From Alphaproteobacteria bacterium (GTDB lineage Bacteria; Pseudomonadota; Alphaproteobacteria; Rhizobiales; CAJQND01): DNA of 64,000 bases. The position numbers and the translations under genes were made by a program. Where the stretch lies: assembly GCA_024227565.1 (NCBI GenBank), contig JAAEUE010000290.1:124001-188000 (forward strand). The letters are read 5' to 3'. Below the pieces are notes generated by a model, which was not told where the DNA came from, made no database searches, and was given only the letters and a program-made list of their open reading frames with translations. Shown here one piece after another: positions 63,402 through 64,000 of this stretch. Positions within the stretch are counted from its first letter, which is position 1; every line of letters begins with the position of its first letter.

Positions 63402-64000
63402 TCAAAGGGTCAGGGCCTCGCTCAGATAGGCTTCAACTTCTTTCAGGTGGACGCTCATCAACCCGGTGGCCGGAGAGGCCGCCGCACGCCGTCCGACATA
63501 GCGCGGGCGTTTTGATTTCACATCCAGCCTGGACAGCGCTGATTCAATGTTGGGCTCAACAAAGGTCCACGAGCCCATGTTCTTGGGCTCTTCCTGGCAC
63601 CAGACGATTTCCGCATTGGGGAAACGCGGAAGGTCTTTCATCAGGGCCCGGTAGGGGAACGGATAGAGCTGTTCCAGCCGCATCAGGTAGATATCGTTGA
63701 TGCCGCGTTTTTCGCGCTCTTCATAAAGATCGTAATAGACCTTCCCGGTACACAGCACCACACGCTCGATTTTCTCGTCATCGCGCAGTTTGATGGCTTG
63801 ATCTTCCAACATTTCCGCATCGTCCCACAGCACACGGTGGAACGAGGTGGGCGCATCGAAATCGGCCAACGTGGAAATACAGCGCTTGTGGCGCAGCAGA
63901 GATTTCGGCGACATCACGAACAATGGTTTGCGGAAGTCCCGGTGCATTTGCCGGCGCAGGGCATGGAAGTAGTTCGACGGCGTGGTGCAGCTGACCACCT
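63402..64000 (-). CDS. sucA: 2-oxoglutarate dehydrogenase E1, C-terminal part (runs off window)
   Basis: The last 199 residues of the ThDP-dependent E1 subunit, cut by the window edge. [48 protein letters not shown] and [12 protein letters not shown] are characteristic of SucA/OdhA C-termini. It is first in the minus-strand sucA-sucB-lpdA order. The N-terminal and central domains lie outside. Confidence 0.96.
   Translation of the reverse strand, partial: VVSCTTPSNYFHALRRQMHRDFRKPLFVMSPKSLLRHKRCISTLADFDAPTSFHRVLWDDAEMLEDQAIKLRDDEKIERVVLCTGKVYYDLYEEREKRGINDIYLMRLEQLYPFPYRALMKDLPRFPNAEIVWCQEEPKNMGSWTFVEPNIESALSRLDVKSKRPRYVGRRAAASPATGLMSVHLKEVEAYLSEALTL

Overview
The window reads as chromosomal DNA of a GC-rich alphaproteobacterium. 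Evidence: a purE-purK pair, a sucA-sucB-lpdA operon, etfB-etfA next to a 3-hydroxybutyryl-CoA dehydrogenase, a PduO-type cobalamin adenosyltransferase and a small HIG1-domain protein, methylsuccinyl-CoA dehydrogenase of the ethylmalonyl-CoA pathway, two YdcH/DUF465 proteins, and palindromic intergenic repeats of the kind common in that class. Hyphomicrobiales (Rhizobiales) is my best guess; the genus cannot be fixed from this sequence. There is no phage, plasmid, insertion-sequence transposase or CRISPR array. The DNA is densely coded, with most sequence oddities in a few repeat-filled gaps.

Layout. 1-5.2 kb: uvrD (cut by the window edge), a methyltransferase-like protein, chorismate mutase, a small secreted protein and a large SGNH-type O-acyltransferase. 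5.3-8.1 kb (minus): thiolase, SDR and metallo-hydrolase genes in one tight operon. 8.3-11.6 kb: two divergent DUF465 genes, a small diguanylate cyclase, purE-purK and rpsU. 12.0-18.1 kb: an unfamiliar catabolic-looking cluster (alpha/beta hydrolase, LysR regulator, an acyl-CoA dehydrogenase homologue lacking the usual catalytic glutamate, a ThDP enzyme and a TTC38-like protein; the last three overlap). 18.1-25.3 kb: an amidohydrolase overlapping a COG0523 GTPase, then a glycine-betaine-type ABC transporter with a fused double permease.

26-37.4 kb is almost all on the minus strand: PhyH-like dioxygenase, hbd, etfA, etfB, rhomboid protease, cobalamin adenosyltransferase, haloalkane dehalogenase, HIG1 protein, two tandem SDRs, mcd and a DMT transporter. 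Several of these fit acetate/C2 assimilation and acyl-CoA oxidation: Mcd and HBD handle acyl-CoAs, ETF takes electrons from flavoprotein dehydrogenases, and the adenosyltransferase makes coenzyme B12 for the mutases. 37.5-42.0 kb (plus): YihY, DUF599, a DUF1989 protein, two EamA exporters and a cupin gene that appears frameshifted. 42.1-47.9 kb: tRNA-Gly, a ProXp-like deacylase, a CnoX-like thioredoxin, LON-domain, Trm112-like and DUF971 genes, and SulP and TauE transporters. 47.9-64 kb: typA, argG, SDR, DUF1232, two quinone-reductase-like MDR proteins, a TauD-like oxygenase, lytic transglycosylase, transaldolase, xerC, TraB/GumN, and lpdA-sucB-sucA.

Most notable structures: (i) a ~105-bp two-hairpin element with CTAG-tipped inverted ends, present three times plus a 21-bp mini form, whose tip supplies TAG stop codons of flanking genes; (ii) two families of 80-90-bp palindromic repeats, three copies of which carry short tandem duplications of their right edge; (iii) a hairpin that would hide the ribosome binding site of the gene at 12055; (iv) the overlapping acyl-CoA dehydrogenase / ThDP enzyme / TTC38 trio, the best candidate for an undescribed pathway.
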